DNA of 64,000 nt from assembly GCA_041652575.1 (NCBI GenBank), contig JBAZHC010000010.1, positions 51,092 through 115,091 of the forward strand, in the 5' to 3' direction. Shown here in pieces: positions 15,445 through 24,797 of this stretch. Every line of letters begins with the position of its first letter. Position 1 is the stretch's first letter. The stretch is from Phycisphaerae bacterium (GTDB lineage Bacteria > Planctomycetota > Phycisphaerae > Sedimentisphaerales > UBA12454). Under the pieces are notes generated by a model. It was given only the letters and a program-made list of their open reading frames with translations. It had not been told where the DNA came from and searched no databases. A program made the translations under genes and the position numbers.

Positions 15445-17400
15445 TTATTTAACACCATTTACCTTGTCGCCGATAAATTCCGGCACAAGCTGTTTTAAAA
15501 CAGCAACGATTTGTTTATAATCCTGCGTATCGGCTGTCGCAACAAGACCGCTGATTTTTTCACAAAGCACTTCCCTGCTTACAGGGGCACTCTTCTGCCA
15601 AATACTTATTTTGGAATGTCTGGTCGGAACCATATCCTCGCCTTTTACCGACAGTTCCTCGAAAAGCTTTTCACCGGGCCTGGTACCTGTAAAAACAATT
15701 TCTATATCTTCGCCGGGCCGAAAACCGCTTAGCGTTATAAGTTCCTTGGCAAGGTCGACAATTTTAACCGGCTCGCCCATATCGAGCACAAATATTTCGC
15801 CGCCTTTACCCATCGAAGCGGCCTGAAGTACAAGCTGGGAGGCTTCCGGTATTGTCATAAAATATCTTCTCATTTCCGGATGTGTTACCGTAACAGGCCC
15901 GCCGGCAGCAATCTGATTCTTGAATATCGGCACAACAGAACCATTCGAGCCGAGAACATTTCCAAACCTTACAGTCACAAAATGTGTTTTACTTGTTCTG
16001 TCGAGGTCCTGAATATACAACTCGGCGACGCGTTTGGACGAACCCATAATGCTTGTCGGGTTTACGGCCTTGTCGGTACTTATCATTACAAAGCTGTCGG
16101 CTCCGTATTTATCCGCCGTATCAGCGACTGTTCTTGTTCCGACAACATTATTTTTAATCGCTTCGCCCGGATTAAGTTCCATCAGCGGCACATGTTTATG
16201 GGCGGCGGCATGAATAACAACATCAGGTTTAAACCATTCGAAAATCTGTTCGACCCGCTTCTTGTCGGCAATATCGCATATAAGCGATTCCATCGCAACC
16301 TGCGGGAAACTTTTGCGAAGTTCTCTTTCTATAAAAAACAACGCGTTTTCAGCCTGCTCGACAAGTAATAAAAGTTTTGGACCGAAATTACAAACCTGTC
16401 TGCACATTTCCGAGCCGATTGAGCCGCCGGCGCCGGTAACAAGTATCACCTTGTTCTTAAGAAATTGTTCAACAATGTCAAGCTCAAGCTGAACAGCCTG
16501 TCGTCCCAGCAAGTCGTTTATATCCACGTTTCTAATCTGCGAAACCCTGTATTTGCCGCTGGCGATATCCGCAACGGACGGAACAGTTCTGAAACGAACC
16601 TTTGCACCTTCGCAAATCTGCACTACCCTCCGCATCTGTTTGGCGGTAGCGCTCGGCATTGCTATTGCGATTTCCTCTATGCCTTTTCCTTTACATATTT
16701 CCGGCAGCTCCTCTACCCTGCCGAGAACAGGAACACCATGAATATTAACGCCCTGCTTTGCCGGGTCATCGTCGATAAAACCGACAACATCATACTGTTC
16801 GACCGACATGCGATGCAGTTCGCGAAGCAGCGATTCGCCGGCATTTCCAGCGCCTATAATCAGAAATTTTTTCAGCTTGCCGCTTTGTTCCGTACGAAAC
16901 TCCTCGTGATAGAGCCTTACAGCCATTCGCAGACCGCCGAGAAAGACAATAGTCGCAAACATATCAAGTATGAAAAGAGCCTGGCTGATAGTAGTCAATT
17001 CGTTTAATCGTATTCTAATCGTTTCGGCCATCAGAAGACTAAACCACATAACAGCCAGAATCAGCGTACTGACCAAAGAAGCCTTTACAATCGCCAGCAG
17101 GTCAGAAATACTTACAAAACGCCACCAGCCCTGATATTGCCCAAAAAGACCAAAAACAATAATCTTGACTACGAGGAAACACAGCAAAAGTTTGGGATAT
17201 TGCTGAACCAGCCATTCAGCACGGAACTGCATATTATTGACAAGCAGAAACGCCATCATCAGACTTGCAGCAAAAATTGTAATATGAGAAAGTATTATCA
17301 CCTGTCTGCGAAACCGCATTATCCCAACAGGCAGTACTTTACCGGTACTTTGCTCTTCAGTATCCTGAGGAATTTGAATGTTATGATTTTCTTCGGCCAT
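15445..17400 (-). CDS. Membrane-bound nucleotide-sugar 4,6-dehydratase (WbpM/PglF/CapD-like)
   Basis: Protein of 651 aa. Four or so N-terminal membrane helices (residues 30-165) precede a CoA-binding-like Rossmann region (LIIGAGNAGESLLREL, near 183). A catalytic SDR domain follows with VTGAGGSIGSEMCR near 320. The motif STDKAVNPTSIMGSSKR shows Met where classical SDRs have the catalytic Tyr, which is a known feature of the large WbpM-type enzymes. These make UDP-4-keto-6-deoxy sugars for LPS, capsule or protein glycans. It converges with xer at a shared terminator. Confidence 0.92.
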   Translation of the reverse strand: MAEENHNIQIPQDTEEQSTGKVLPVGIMRFRRQVIILSHITIFAASLMMAFLLVNNMQFRAEWLVQQYPKLLLCFLVVKIIVFGLFGQYQGWWRFVSISDLLAIVKASLVSTLILAVMWFSLLMAETIRIRLNELTTISQALFILDMFATIVFLGGLRMAVRLYHEEFRTEQSGKLKKFLIIGAGNAGESLLRELHRMSVEQYDVVGFIDDDPAKQGVNIHGVPVLGRVEELPEICKGKGIEEIAIAMPSATAKQMRRVVQICEGAKVRFRTVPSVADIASGKYRVSQIRNVDINDLLGRQAVQLELDIVEQFLKNKVILVTGAGGSIGSEMCRQVCNFGPKLLLLVEQAENALFFIERELRKSFPQVAMESLICDIADKKRVEQIFEWFKPDVVIHAAAHKHVPLMELNPGEAIKNNVVGTRTVADTADKYGADSFVMISTDKAVNPTSIMGSSKRVAELYIQDLDRTSKTHFVTVRFGNVLGSNGSVVPIFKNQIAAGGPVTVTHPEMRRYFMTIPEASQLVLQAASMGKGGEIFVLDMGEPVKIVDLAKELITLSGFRPGEDIEIVFTGTRPGEKLFEELSVKGEDMVPTRHSKISIWQKSAPVSREVLCEKISGLVATADTQDYKQIVAVLKQLVPEFIGDKVNGVK

Positions 17401-17428
17401 ATTTTTATTCTCGAATTCCGGTTTAATA

Positions 17429-18787
17429 TTACCCTGCTTGTTCGGGGTTTTGAGTTTGGACGGCCTGGTCAGACGGTTCAGGAGTCTCAGTCAGAGATAT
17501 CTGTTCGGGCTCGATATAAATATCATCAAGGGCGGTATTATCGACTTTGTTCCGCAGTAAAGAAAAAATAACAGTGCCGGCGGAAAAATAAAAACTGACG
17601 GCAAAAGCAACCACCAACCCTGCGATAACAAGTACCAGAAGATAAACAACTGCCGCAGCAATTGATTCTGTCAGATTCCTCGATATATTAATCCCACTGC
17701 CCAAAAGATTGAAAAATTCCGGCTGGGGCCATATTGAATCAAGTTTATTGAACTGCTCCGCTTTGCTGCTTTGCGTAAAAATACCAAGCTGCAGGAACCA
17801 TCTGCTGATGCTCAGCAGAACAAAGGCAAAAAATCTTACAAATAAATAACTGATTGCACCGTAAACAGCAGCAAGAAAACTATATAATCCAAGTCTCCAT
17901 GGCCTTAAATATACGTAATTGAACGACCTGCTTATGGCATCGAATGTGTCGGAGTTCCCGTACGCAATCGCACCAAACATCAGATTACTCCCAGCACAGG
18001 CTCCAATAATTGTAAAGGCCATCAGGACACCTGCACAAAGAACTACTATAAAACACAAAGCCAGTATGAGCTCTCCGGCCCATGGTATATTCGTCAGCAG
18101 GCCGATGATAGAAACGATTATGAGTCCCAAAGTAGCGACAAGCATTAAAGGCGCCGTCGGAGCGAAAAAAAGCGGAAGAAATTTTTTAAAAGCGAATTTC
18201 ATACATAAACTTATGCCCGGCTTTTCATCCTTCGAGAAATGCAGCGCCGCTCCTCTGCTGATTGCGCCGCCGGTTATGGAAAATATCGCAAGCGAAATCA
18301 AAAGAAGAATAATGCCGTAAATAGTATGATACTTCAACGCCCATACACACGCCAAAACGCAGTTAGCAATCGCGGCGGTTACCTTGTCAAATCTAAGCTG
18401 CAAAAGTGAAACCACCGCTTCGTTGAAATTCGCAAGACAGAAACCGGAAAAGACTTTGAAAACGCCGAGACTTTCACGTGCAGTCCTGCCTTTGTACATT
18501 TTGATAAAGCCATCAACCCTGTCGGGATTACTGACAAAACAATGCAGTTCTGTCGGCCAGCCTACGGAACCTGTCAATGTCGATGTTCTGATATCACGCG
18601 AGGTAAGCCTGCCGGAAACAACCACAGTTTTGCTGAAATCCATCACCCAGCCCGCGACGAAAATTATAACCAAAGCTGAAAAAGCGGTTAGAACCCTGCC
18701 CGGCTGAATGGCTATTCTGAACAACTTGAAAATATTTGGAAAAAGAAAATTTCCAAAACATTGACTTATGTCTTTTTGCTCTGTCAT
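17429..18787 (-). CDS. Multi-pass membrane protein of unknown function
   Basis: Protein of 452 aa with about seven or eight hydrophobic segments, starting near residue 33 (LTAFSALVIIFVAGWVMDF). A soluble stretch separates the first helix from the rest, and a polar acidic tail ends TPEPSDQAVQTQNPEQ. I recognise no catalytic motif. The arrangement resembles conserved planctomycete membrane proteins that I cannot name. It is upstream of and in the same direction as the dehydratase gene, 28 nt apart. Confidence 0.7.
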   Translation of the reverse strand: MTEQKDISQCFGNFLFPNIFKLFRIAIQPGRVLTAFSALVIIFVAGWVMDFSKTVVVSGRLTSRDIRTSTLTGSVGWPTELHCFVSNPDRVDGFIKMYKGRTARESLGVFKVFSGFCLANFNEAVVSLLQLRFDKVTAAIANCVLACVWALKYHTIYGIILLLISLAIFSITGGAISRGAALHFSKDEKPGISLCMKFAFKKFLPLFFAPTAPLMLVATLGLIIVSIIGLLTNIPWAGELILALCFIVVLCAGVLMAFTIIGACAGSNLMFGAIAYGNSDTFDAISRSFNYVYLRPWRLGLYSFLAAVYGAISYLFVRFFAFVLLSISRWFLQLGIFTQSSKAEQFNKLDSIWPQPEFFNLLGSGINISRNLTESIAAAVVYLLVLVIAGLVVAFAVSFYFSAGTVIFSLLRNKVDNTALDDIYIEPEQISLTETPEPSDQAVQTQNPEQAG

Positions 18788-18860
18788 TGCCGAACTCTTT
18801 CAAAAATCTGGACAGACTTATGATTTTAACGAACGCGGTATATTATCACTCTTTAAGTTC

Positions 18861-19073
18861 TTATTCCAGCATATTTTCGGAATTGTTATCATTGTCCTTT
18901 TCCTGCTCCTGAATCGGTGAAGATATAATATATTCGCTCTGGAACCATCGGCTCAGGTCGACAAGTTTGCATCTTTCCGAGCAGAATGGAAAAAAACCGA
19001 TATTGTCAGTATGATTCTTCGCCTCTGAGGGTTTGCAAACCTGTTTTTCGCATATTGGACATCGACTTTCCAT
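18861..19073 (-). CDS. yacG: DNA gyrase inhibitor YacG
   Basis: Zinc protein of 70 aa. The four cysteines are at residues 5, 8, 31 and 35, in CPIC and FCSERCKLVDLSRW, the signature of YacG, which binds GyrB and inhibits gyrase. The C-terminal tail is acidic and disordered, as in homologues. It lies downstream of the DksA-like gene on the same strand, separated by two hairpins. Confidence 0.92.
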   Translation of the reverse strand: MESRCPICEKQVCKPSEAKNHTDNIGFFPFCSERCKLVDLSRWFQSEYIISSPIQEQEKDNDNNSENMLE

Positions 19074-19144
19074 ATAAGGGTATTATAAAACATAAAAAGA
19101 TTTGCCGCAAGATGGACAAAAAACAAAAGAACCTGAAAATTAAT

Positions 19145-19186
19145 CCCGATATATCGGGGCAAAACGGAGAAACGGCCCCGGGCCGT
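19145..19186 (-). terminator. Two adjacent hairpins between the dksA-like gene and yacG
   Basis: ACGGCCC-C-GGGCCGT (19172-19186) and the 14-bp palindrome CCCGATATATCGGG (19145-19158). On the minus strand the first hairpin is followed by TTTCTCCGTTTT, so it may be a weak terminator for the DksA-like gene. Confidence 0.45.
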
Positions 19187-19205
19187 ATTTCAAATTTTCT
19201 GATAA

Positions 19206-19712
19206 TCAATCGATTTCAACGTGTTCCGGGATGGGGTCGCCCTGTCTTATGATACCTTTTTCAACCAGCCGGGCATATTCTATACAGTATCTGGCCCATG
19301 GTCTGGCCTCAAGCCTGGCCTTTGATATGCCCCTTCCGGTAACCTCGCAGATACCATACGTTTCTTCCTCGATTCGCTGCAGGGCTTCGGTAATCTCCCG
19401 TAAAATTTTTCTTTCACTGTCAATCAGATTAAGGGCGAATTCCTGCTCATAATTGTCTGTTCCAATATCAGCCATATGTATAGGCATACTCGAAAGGTCG
19501 CCTGACGCGTCAAGACGTGATTTTTTCAGCGCTTCGTCCTCAATGGAATTGACATCGCCGACAATCTCCTGCATCTTTTCGATGAGAAGCTGCTGATAAT
19601 ATTTTACTTCTTCAGCGGTAAGATATTCGCTTGTTTTTGCATAGACAGGAGCGCTCTTCTTTTTAGAGATCTTCTTCTGTGAGCTTTTATCTGAAGGTAA
19701 TTTTTTTTTCAT
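19206..19712 (-). CDS. DksA/TraR-like protein with degenerate zinc finger
   Basis: Protein of about 168 aa. A lysine-rich N-terminus leads into a coiled-coil of the DksA/TraR type (ILREITEALQRIEEETYGICEV), then the zinc-finger region YGICEVTG...RYCIEYAR. Two of the four expected cysteines are replaced (by Thr and Tyr), so zinc binding as in E. coli DksA is doubtful. DksA-type proteins act in the RNA polymerase secondary channel. The ATG at 19712 has AAGGA at good spacing; a GTG at 19730 is the alternative. Confidence 0.85.
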   Translation of the reverse strand: MKKKLPSDKSSQKKISKKKSAPVYAKTSEYLTAEEVKYYQQLLIEKMQEIVGDVNSIEDEALKKSRLDASGDLSSMPIHMADIGTDNYEQEFALNLIDSERKILREITEALQRIEEETYGICEVTGRGISKARLEARPWARYCIEYARLVEKGIIRQGDPIPEHVEID

Positions 19713-19896
19713 GTTTTCCTTTTTCTTCACAGCGTCTATACCTGTATAAAAAATCCTGCGAGCAGCCGACGTTCCTGACTTTTAGTCCGAAAACTTATAC
19801 AAAACCGCACATTTAAAAGAGCAGATAATATATTCAGCGACCCGACTGTTTGCAAGTCATTTAAATTTTAATCATAAATCTTTATTTTGAAGCAAC

Positions 19897-21720
19897 TTAC
19901 GTTCTCTTGAATTGTTTCTTGAGCTCTGTCAGCGAAAATCTTATAGCTGTAGGTCTGCCATGCGGGCATCGGCTGGCGCGTTCAATAGCTTCTTTATCGG
20001 CTAATAACTGGCGTATCTCAACCTGATTTAATTTTTGTCCAGCCTTGACAGCCGCCTTGCAGGCTGCCATTTCGAGCACCTTATGCAGAAGCCTTTCGGC
20101 ATCGAGCCTGCCCGATGCCGCATCGTCGAGAATATCGAGAAGGTCTATTACAAAATCCACTGGTTTTACCTTGCCCAGCAGAGTGGGAAAAGATTGTACC
20201 GCCCATAATCCAGGCCCGAACGGTTCAACGACTATGCCAAGCCGGTCAAGAAGCACTGCGGCACTGTTCAGCGTCTCCTGACGGGCGGGATTCATTTCGA
20301 ATGTTTCCGGTATAAGAAGTTTTTGCGACTGCAGTTTGGCGGCCTCGTCGCAAGCCAGCCGTCTGCACAGGTCCTCGTACATTATCCGTTCATGAAGCGC
20401 GTGCTGGTCGATAATCAAAAAACCATCCTGTGTCGGAGCTATTATATAGCTGTCGTGAATCTGAAGATACTCCATCGAAGCCGAAGCCTGCGAAGAATTT
20501 TTATCGTAGAAATCCTCCCGCTGCTGGGCGGCGGCAAAATCGCTTCTCTTTGTGACTTTTGAAAAATCAAACTGCCGCTGAGAAGTCCCCGGAGTTTTGT
20601 TCCGGCTGAAAAATCCCGCTATTGCTTCCGTAATGGATTCAGCAGGCTCACCATAAATCTGTTGCGTTTGCTGATTCTGGCCTGATGAGGAAATGTTATC
20701 TGTCTTTGGCAATTTCGCCTTTGTGTCAAGGTCTATTGACAACAATTTTTCCCGTATAAGGCCGAGCACCTGCGAATAAATCAGATTTGAGTTGTCGAAT
20801 CTGACTTCTATTTTCGTGGGATGAACGTTTACATCAAAATCCTGAGGCGGCATCTCGAAAAACAGGAAAACCACAGGACATTTATCCGGCTCAATCATTC
20901 CGCGATATGCTTCCCTGACCGCATGTGAAAGAAATTTGTCGCGAATGAATCTGCCGTTGAGAAAAAAGTATTGAAATTTCGTATTCGCCCTGCCGTTTTC
21001 AGGTCTGCAAAGCAGCGCGGAAACCTCAAGATTTTTTTCTGTACTGTGAAGCTGGAGCAAAGAGTCGGCAAGTTCGGCAGAAAACAAACTTCCAATCCGT
21101 CCCCTTATGCCCAGCCCGCCGGGCAACCTGTAAAGCTCCCTGTCGTTATGAAACAAACTCATTGAAATATTAGTATGAGCAAGAGCGATTCTGGCAAACT
21201 GCTCAATAATATGCGTTATTTCAGTATTCGCGGTTCGAAGAAATTTTCTCCTGGCGGGAAGTTTGTAAAACAAATTCCGCACTTCTATGGTTGTGCCGGG
21301 ATTTGCGCTGCAGGGCCGAATTTCCTCTTTAACGCCGCAATCGATTTCAATCTTATTCGCTTCTTTTGAATCTTGCGTTTTGCTTATAACAGTTACTTTG
21401 GCAACTGAAGCAATGCTCGCAAGTGCCTCGCCGCGAAAGCCCATAGTGGAAATATTAAGTAAATCAGCGCTGGTTTTAAGTTTGCTTGTAGCGTGAGCCT
21501 CAAATGCGATGGAAAGGTCGGCACTGTCCATTCCGCAGCCGTTATCTATTACGCGGATAAGTTTTTTCCCGCCGTCCTCTATATGAACGGTAATTTCAGT
21601 TGCGCCTGCGTCGAGACTGTTTTCGACAAGTTCTTTGACGACGCTGGCGGGTCTTTCTATAACCTCGCCGGCGGCAATCATATTAACCGTATTCTGGTCA
21701 AGTACTTTTATCTGGCCCAT
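19897..21720 (-). CDS. mutL: DNA mismatch repair protein MutL (endonuclease type)
   Basis: Protein of 607 aa. The N-terminal GHKL ATPase has DNGCGM (59-64) and GFRGEAL (94-100). A variable linker (about 345-410) leads to the C-terminal dimerisation domain. That domain carries DQHALHERIMYE near residue 435 plus ACKAAVKAG and CPHGRPT, the metal-dependent nicking site found in MutL of bacteria lacking MutH. It therefore likely nicks the error strand itself. There is no mutS in the window. Confidence 0.96.
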   Translation of the reverse strand: MGQIKVLDQNTVNMIAAGEVIERPASVVKELVENSLDAGATEITVHIEDGGKKLIRVIDNGCGMDSADLSIAFEAHATSKLKTSADLLNISTMGFRGEALASIASVAKVTVISKTQDSKEANKIEIDCGVKEEIRPCSANPGTTIEVRNLFYKLPARRKFLRTANTEITHIIEQFARIALAHTNISMSLFHNDRELYRLPGGLGIRGRIGSLFSAELADSLLQLHSTEKNLEVSALLCRPENGRANTKFQYFFLNGRFIRDKFLSHAVREAYRGMIEPDKCPVVFLFFEMPPQDFDVNVHPTKIEVRFDNSNLIYSQVLGLIREKLLSIDLDTKAKLPKTDNISSSGQNQQTQQIYGEPAESITEAIAGFFSRNKTPGTSQRQFDFSKVTKRSDFAAAQQREDFYDKNSSQASASMEYLQIHDSYIIAPTQDGFLIIDQHALHERIMYEDLCRRLACDEAAKLQSQKLLIPETFEMNPARQETLNSAAVLLDRLGIVVEPFGPGLWAVQSFPTLLGKVKPVDFVIDLLDILDDAASGRLDAERLLHKVLEMAACKAAVKAGQKLNQVEIRQLLADKEAIERASRCPHGRPTAIRFSLTELKKQFKRT

Positions 21721-21769
21721 TATAACACCGGCAACTATATTATTTTAGTGTACGAACAAACTCTTTCCG

Positions 21770-21800
21770 GTCATTTCCTGCAGTTACGGCAGGAAATGAC
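21770..21800. terminator. Perfect 12-bp hairpin between the zeta-like operon and mutL
   Basis: GTCATTTCCTGC and GCAGGAAATGAC flank a 7-nt loop. It starts 4 bp beyond the stop of the small ORF and ends 50 bp before mutL. There is no clear U-run on either side, so it could be a terminator, attenuator or RNA-processing site. Confidence 0.5.
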
Positions 21801-21803
21801 AAA

Positions 21804-21980
21804 TCACCTGGCTTTGGCAATTTTTAGGGCCTGTTTGGCCAAAACGCGGCAGGCCTTGCCGTTACGGTTTATAATGACATATTGGCCGAGTAATGCTTTT
21901 TTTTGTAATTCTTCCCGCACCGCTTTTTGGAGACATCTGCCGGCTTCCATCGCCATTTTACTTGGTCGCTTTGTAGTCAT
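21804..21980 (-). CDS. Small basic protein overlapping the zeta-like gene, possible antitoxin
   Basis: ORF of 58 aa beginning MTTKRPSKMAMEAGRC and ending KIAKAR. GAGG lies about 7 nt before its ATG, inside the zeta-like gene, and it overlaps that gene's 3' end by 23 bp in another frame. A middle GQYVIINRNGK segment resembles the small proteins often encoded next to COG4185 zeta-like kinases. The overlap and ribosome-binding site argue for translational coupling. An antitoxin role is inferred from position. Confidence 0.6.
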   Translation of the reverse strand: MTTKRPSKMAMEAGRCLQKAVREELQKKALLGQYVIINRNGKACRVLAKQALKIAKAR

Positions 21981-22560
21981 CTGATTGCCTCAAAATTCTC
22001 TTATATAAATCTTGAATGAAAATACGTTGGGTTTTACCATCCTGTTCAAAGACAGGAACAGGCTTAGGTCCTGAATTATCATAGCAAAGCGTTTTGTCGC
22101 ATAGAGGAATATAAATTTTTATTAAATTATTCATTATACGAGGATAGCGGCGGTAAATCGCATCATCAGGTATATTATGGCCGCCATTGGCGACACGCTC
22201 ACGGACACGGCTTTTTGAAAAAGCGGCATCTGGTATCCATAAGAAAAACAAGACAACCTGCCAGCCGTCCTGTCTGAGTTTTTTCAGCAGGCTAATTTGA
22301 CTACGGCCTGCCAATGTTGTCTCAAAAGCAAAATCTACTCGCTTATCGATATTTGCATATACCTCACGAAGAAAGAAACGACCGGCCTCATATTGAGCCG
22401 ATAACGAATCAAAAGGTGAAAAACCATAGGCAATAAGGTCGGCATTAACAAAGTTACGACAACCGGCTATTTGCGGCAAATATCGCAGCGCAAAAGTCGT
22501 TTTGCCTGCACCATTTGGTCCCGCAATAATATAACAGGTTGGCTTTTTCTTTTTACCCAT
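21958..22560 (-). CDS. Zeta-toxin-like P-loop kinase
   Basis: Protein of 200 aa. Walker A is GPNGAGKTTF (residues 14-23), followed by FVNADLIAYGFSP and FETTLAGRS, as in the zeta-toxin / COG4185 kinases that phosphorylate UDP-N-acetylglucosamine or related substrates. A mid-protein RRYPRIMNNL segment supplies conserved Arg residues. It is shorter than classical zeta toxins. It sits 6 nt after gpmI on the same strand and overlaps a small downstream ORF. Whether it is toxic is untested. Confidence 0.82.
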   Translation of the reverse strand: MGKKKKPTCYIIAGPNGAGKTTFALRYLPQIAGCRNFVNADLIAYGFSPFDSLSAQYEAGRFFLREVYANIDKRVDFAFETTLAGRSQISLLKKLRQDGWQVVLFFLWIPDAAFSKSRVRERVANGGHNIPDDAIYRRYPRIMNNLIKIYIPLCDKTLCYDNSGPKPVPVFEQDGKTQRIFIQDLYKRILRQSDDYKATK

Positions 22561-22566
22561 TACAAT

Positions 22567-24135
22567 TTAATGTGCAAATAACGACTTCCCGGTCATCTCT
22601 GCCGGCTGAGGAATTTCCATCATTTCCAGCATAGTCGGCATAACATCTGCAAGCCTTCCGTTATCGAGTTTTCTGTTTTTATTCAACTCATCAAAAACAA
22701 TCAGCGGTACATCGCCGGTCGTATGCGAGGTATACGGATTGCCGTTTTCATCGCTCATTTTTTCGAAATTGCCATGGTCGGCTGTGATAATCGCTGCGCC
22801 GCCAAGCTGTTTTACCTTATCAAGTATTTTGCCGACACAGGCATCAACCGTCTGGGCCGCTTTAACAGCCGCTTCGAGAATTCCGGTATGACCGACCATA
22901 TCGGGATTGGCGAAATTTATTACTATAATGTCATATTTGCCTGTTTCTAGTCTTTCCATAACAACATCGCAGACTTCAAATGCGCTCATTTCCGGCTTTA
23001 AATCATAAGTCCTGACCCTCGGTGAAGGCACAATCTGCCTGTCTTCGCCGGGGAATGGATTTTCGGTATAGTCATTGAAGAAAAATGTAACGTGAGCGTA
23101 TTTTTCCGTTTCGGCGCATCGGAACTGTTTAAGTCCGAGGTCGCTGAAATAAGCCGCTGCGATATTTTTCATCTTCGGCGGCCTTGAAAAAATTATCGGC
23201 GCCGGTATCGTAGAATCATATTCTGTCATACAGAGATAAAAAATCTTCGGTCTTACTGTTCTGACAAATCCTGTAAACGCGTCATCGACAAATGCACGGG
23301 TGATTTCTCTGGGTCTGTCGCCGCGGAAATTGAAGTGAACCACGCCATCGCCGTCCTCAATTTTCGCAAGAGGTGCGCCTTCTTCATCGGTAATGCAGAC
23401 CGGTTCGATAAATTCGTCGGTTACCTTTTTTTGATAGCTTTGTTCGACGGCTTCTGCTGTGCTGTTTGCCCTGTTTCCCTTGCTCATTACCATACATTCA
23501 TAAGCCTTTTGCACTCTGTCCCATCGGCTGTCCCTGTCCATCCCGTAAAATCGTCCCATTATGGTTGCGATTTTACCTACGCCGATTTCGGACATTTTTT
23601 GTTCAATCTGTGCCAGGTATTCTTTGCCGCTGTCCGGCGGAGAATCTCTGCCGTCAGTAAACGCGTGCAGATAAACTTTCGTAAGGTTGTTTCTTTTCGC
23701 AAACTCAAGCAAACCGTAAAGATGCTTCAGAAGTGTATGAACTCCGATATCGCTGCACAATCCGAGCAGATGCAGTTTGCCGTTATGTTCTTTTACATAA
23801 CTGGCCAGTTTGAGCAGTTCGGCATTTTCAAAGAAAGAGCCGTCGCGGATTGATTTGCTGATTCTGACCGACTCCTGGTCGACGATTCTTCCGGCTCCGA
23901 GGTTCTGATGTCCGACTTCGCTGTTGCCCATAGTGCCCTCGGGCAATCCGACATCTTCGCCGCTGGTATGAATAAGACAATGAGGATATTGGCTCATCAG
24001 CATATCATCCACAGGCATATTAGCCTGTTTTATGGCGTTACATGCATCGTCTTTCGGATTAGGGTTATAACCCCAGCCGTCACGAATGATTAGCACAAAC
24101 GGCCGCCGTTTGAGATTTATTTTTTCTTTGGTCAT
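22567..24135 (-). CDS. gpmI: 2,3-bisphosphoglycerate-independent phosphoglycerate mutase
   Basis: Glycolytic enzyme of 522 aa that interconverts 3- and 2-phosphoglycerate using two manganese ions. The N-terminal metal loop is LIIRDGWG, and the phospho-accepting Ser72 lies in MGNSEVGHQNLG. The central phosphotransferase-type domain contains HAFTDGRDS, and the C-terminal metal site has NFANPDMVGHTG and TADHGNFE. Length and motifs are complete. AGAGG precedes the ATG. Confidence 0.96.
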   Translation of the reverse strand: MTKEKINLKRRPFVLIIRDGWGYNPNPKDDACNAIKQANMPVDDMLMSQYPHCLIHTSGEDVGLPEGTMGNSEVGHQNLGAGRIVDQESVRISKSIRDGSFFENAELLKLASYVKEHNGKLHLLGLCSDIGVHTLLKHLYGLLEFAKRNNLTKVYLHAFTDGRDSPPDSGKEYLAQIEQKMSEIGVGKIATIMGRFYGMDRDSRWDRVQKAYECMVMSKGNRANSTAEAVEQSYQKKVTDEFIEPVCITDEEGAPLAKIEDGDGVVHFNFRGDRPREITRAFVDDAFTGFVRTVRPKIFYLCMTEYDSTIPAPIIFSRPPKMKNIAAAYFSDLGLKQFRCAETEKYAHVTFFFNDYTENPFPGEDRQIVPSPRVRTYDLKPEMSAFEVCDVVMERLETGKYDIIVINFANPDMVGHTGILEAAVKAAQTVDACVGKILDKVKQLGGAAIITADHGNFEKMSDENGNPYTSHTTGDVPLIVFDELNKNRKLDNGRLADVMPTMLEMMEIPQPAEMTGKSLFAH

Positions 24136-24281
24136 AATACCTCTGCAATATTCAATTATTTGGATTATAGGGAGGATATGTTATGGAAAATGGAGAAAGA
24201 AGTCAATTTAAAAAGGAAGCAGGGATATAAAGAGGTAGGGACGTAGAGAAAATCTTTATTCTCTTAAATTCTTTGCTTCTT

Positions 24282-24797
24282 TTACTGATAATATATAAAT
24301 CTCACATCGACCTTCCACTGGTCTTTTTCACCTTTGATTTTTGCCAATGTTACATTACTGCACTGCAGATTTGACCAGCGCATATGCATAACAGAAAGAA
24401 ATTTTGAGAATTTTTCAATATCTATTTTGTCTATCGTCACCGAGGCATCCTGGTTTGTCTGTCCGCCCTTTACTCTTCGTATCGGGCTGGAGCTGAGTTT
24501 GTATCCTGTTGACGGTATCCTGCAAAAACGGGTAACCTGGTCAACAGCGGTGGTGTAATCGAACGCTTCGCCGGTTTTTTTTGCTTTGGCATAATCGAGT
24601 CTCTGCGGGTCAAGGTCGCCGAGTATCTGGCTGATAAGCGTTTCAGCTTCAGTGTATTCATCGATTCCGTTTTTCAGGTTGTCTTTGGCGCCGGGAAGGC
24701 CCATGCTCAAAAGCCAGACAGGCCATAAGCCGACAAGTATCGGCACAAGCACATAATAAAAAATCGGTTTCGTATAAATATCCTTCATTGGTTTCAC
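24282..24797 (-). CDS. Type II secretion GspM/PilO-like inner-membrane protein
   Basis: Protein of 171 aa with a short cytoplasmic N-terminus, one membrane helix (about residues 12-32) and a periplasmic domain of alternating helices and strands like GspM/PilO. It would pair with the GspL-like protein at the secretion platform. Its start overlaps the stop of that gene by 4 bp (ATGA). It is the last gene of the secretion operon. The family link rests on topology and position more than on sequence motifs. Confidence 0.7.
   Translation of the reverse strand: MKPMKDIYTKPIFYYVLVPILVGLWPVWLLSMGLPGAKDNLKNGIDEYTEAETLISQILGDLDPQRLDYAKAKKTGEAFDYTTAVDQVTRFCRIPSTGYKLSSSPIRRVKGGQTNQDASVTIDKIDIEKFSKFLSVMHMRWSNLQCSNVTLAKIKGEKDQWKVDVRFIYYQ

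Noticed and set aside
16465..17007. 180-codon plus-strand frame opposite the dehydratase gene
   Set aside because: The opposite strand carries a complete WbpM-like protein with all motifs; this frame is a codon-use shadow.
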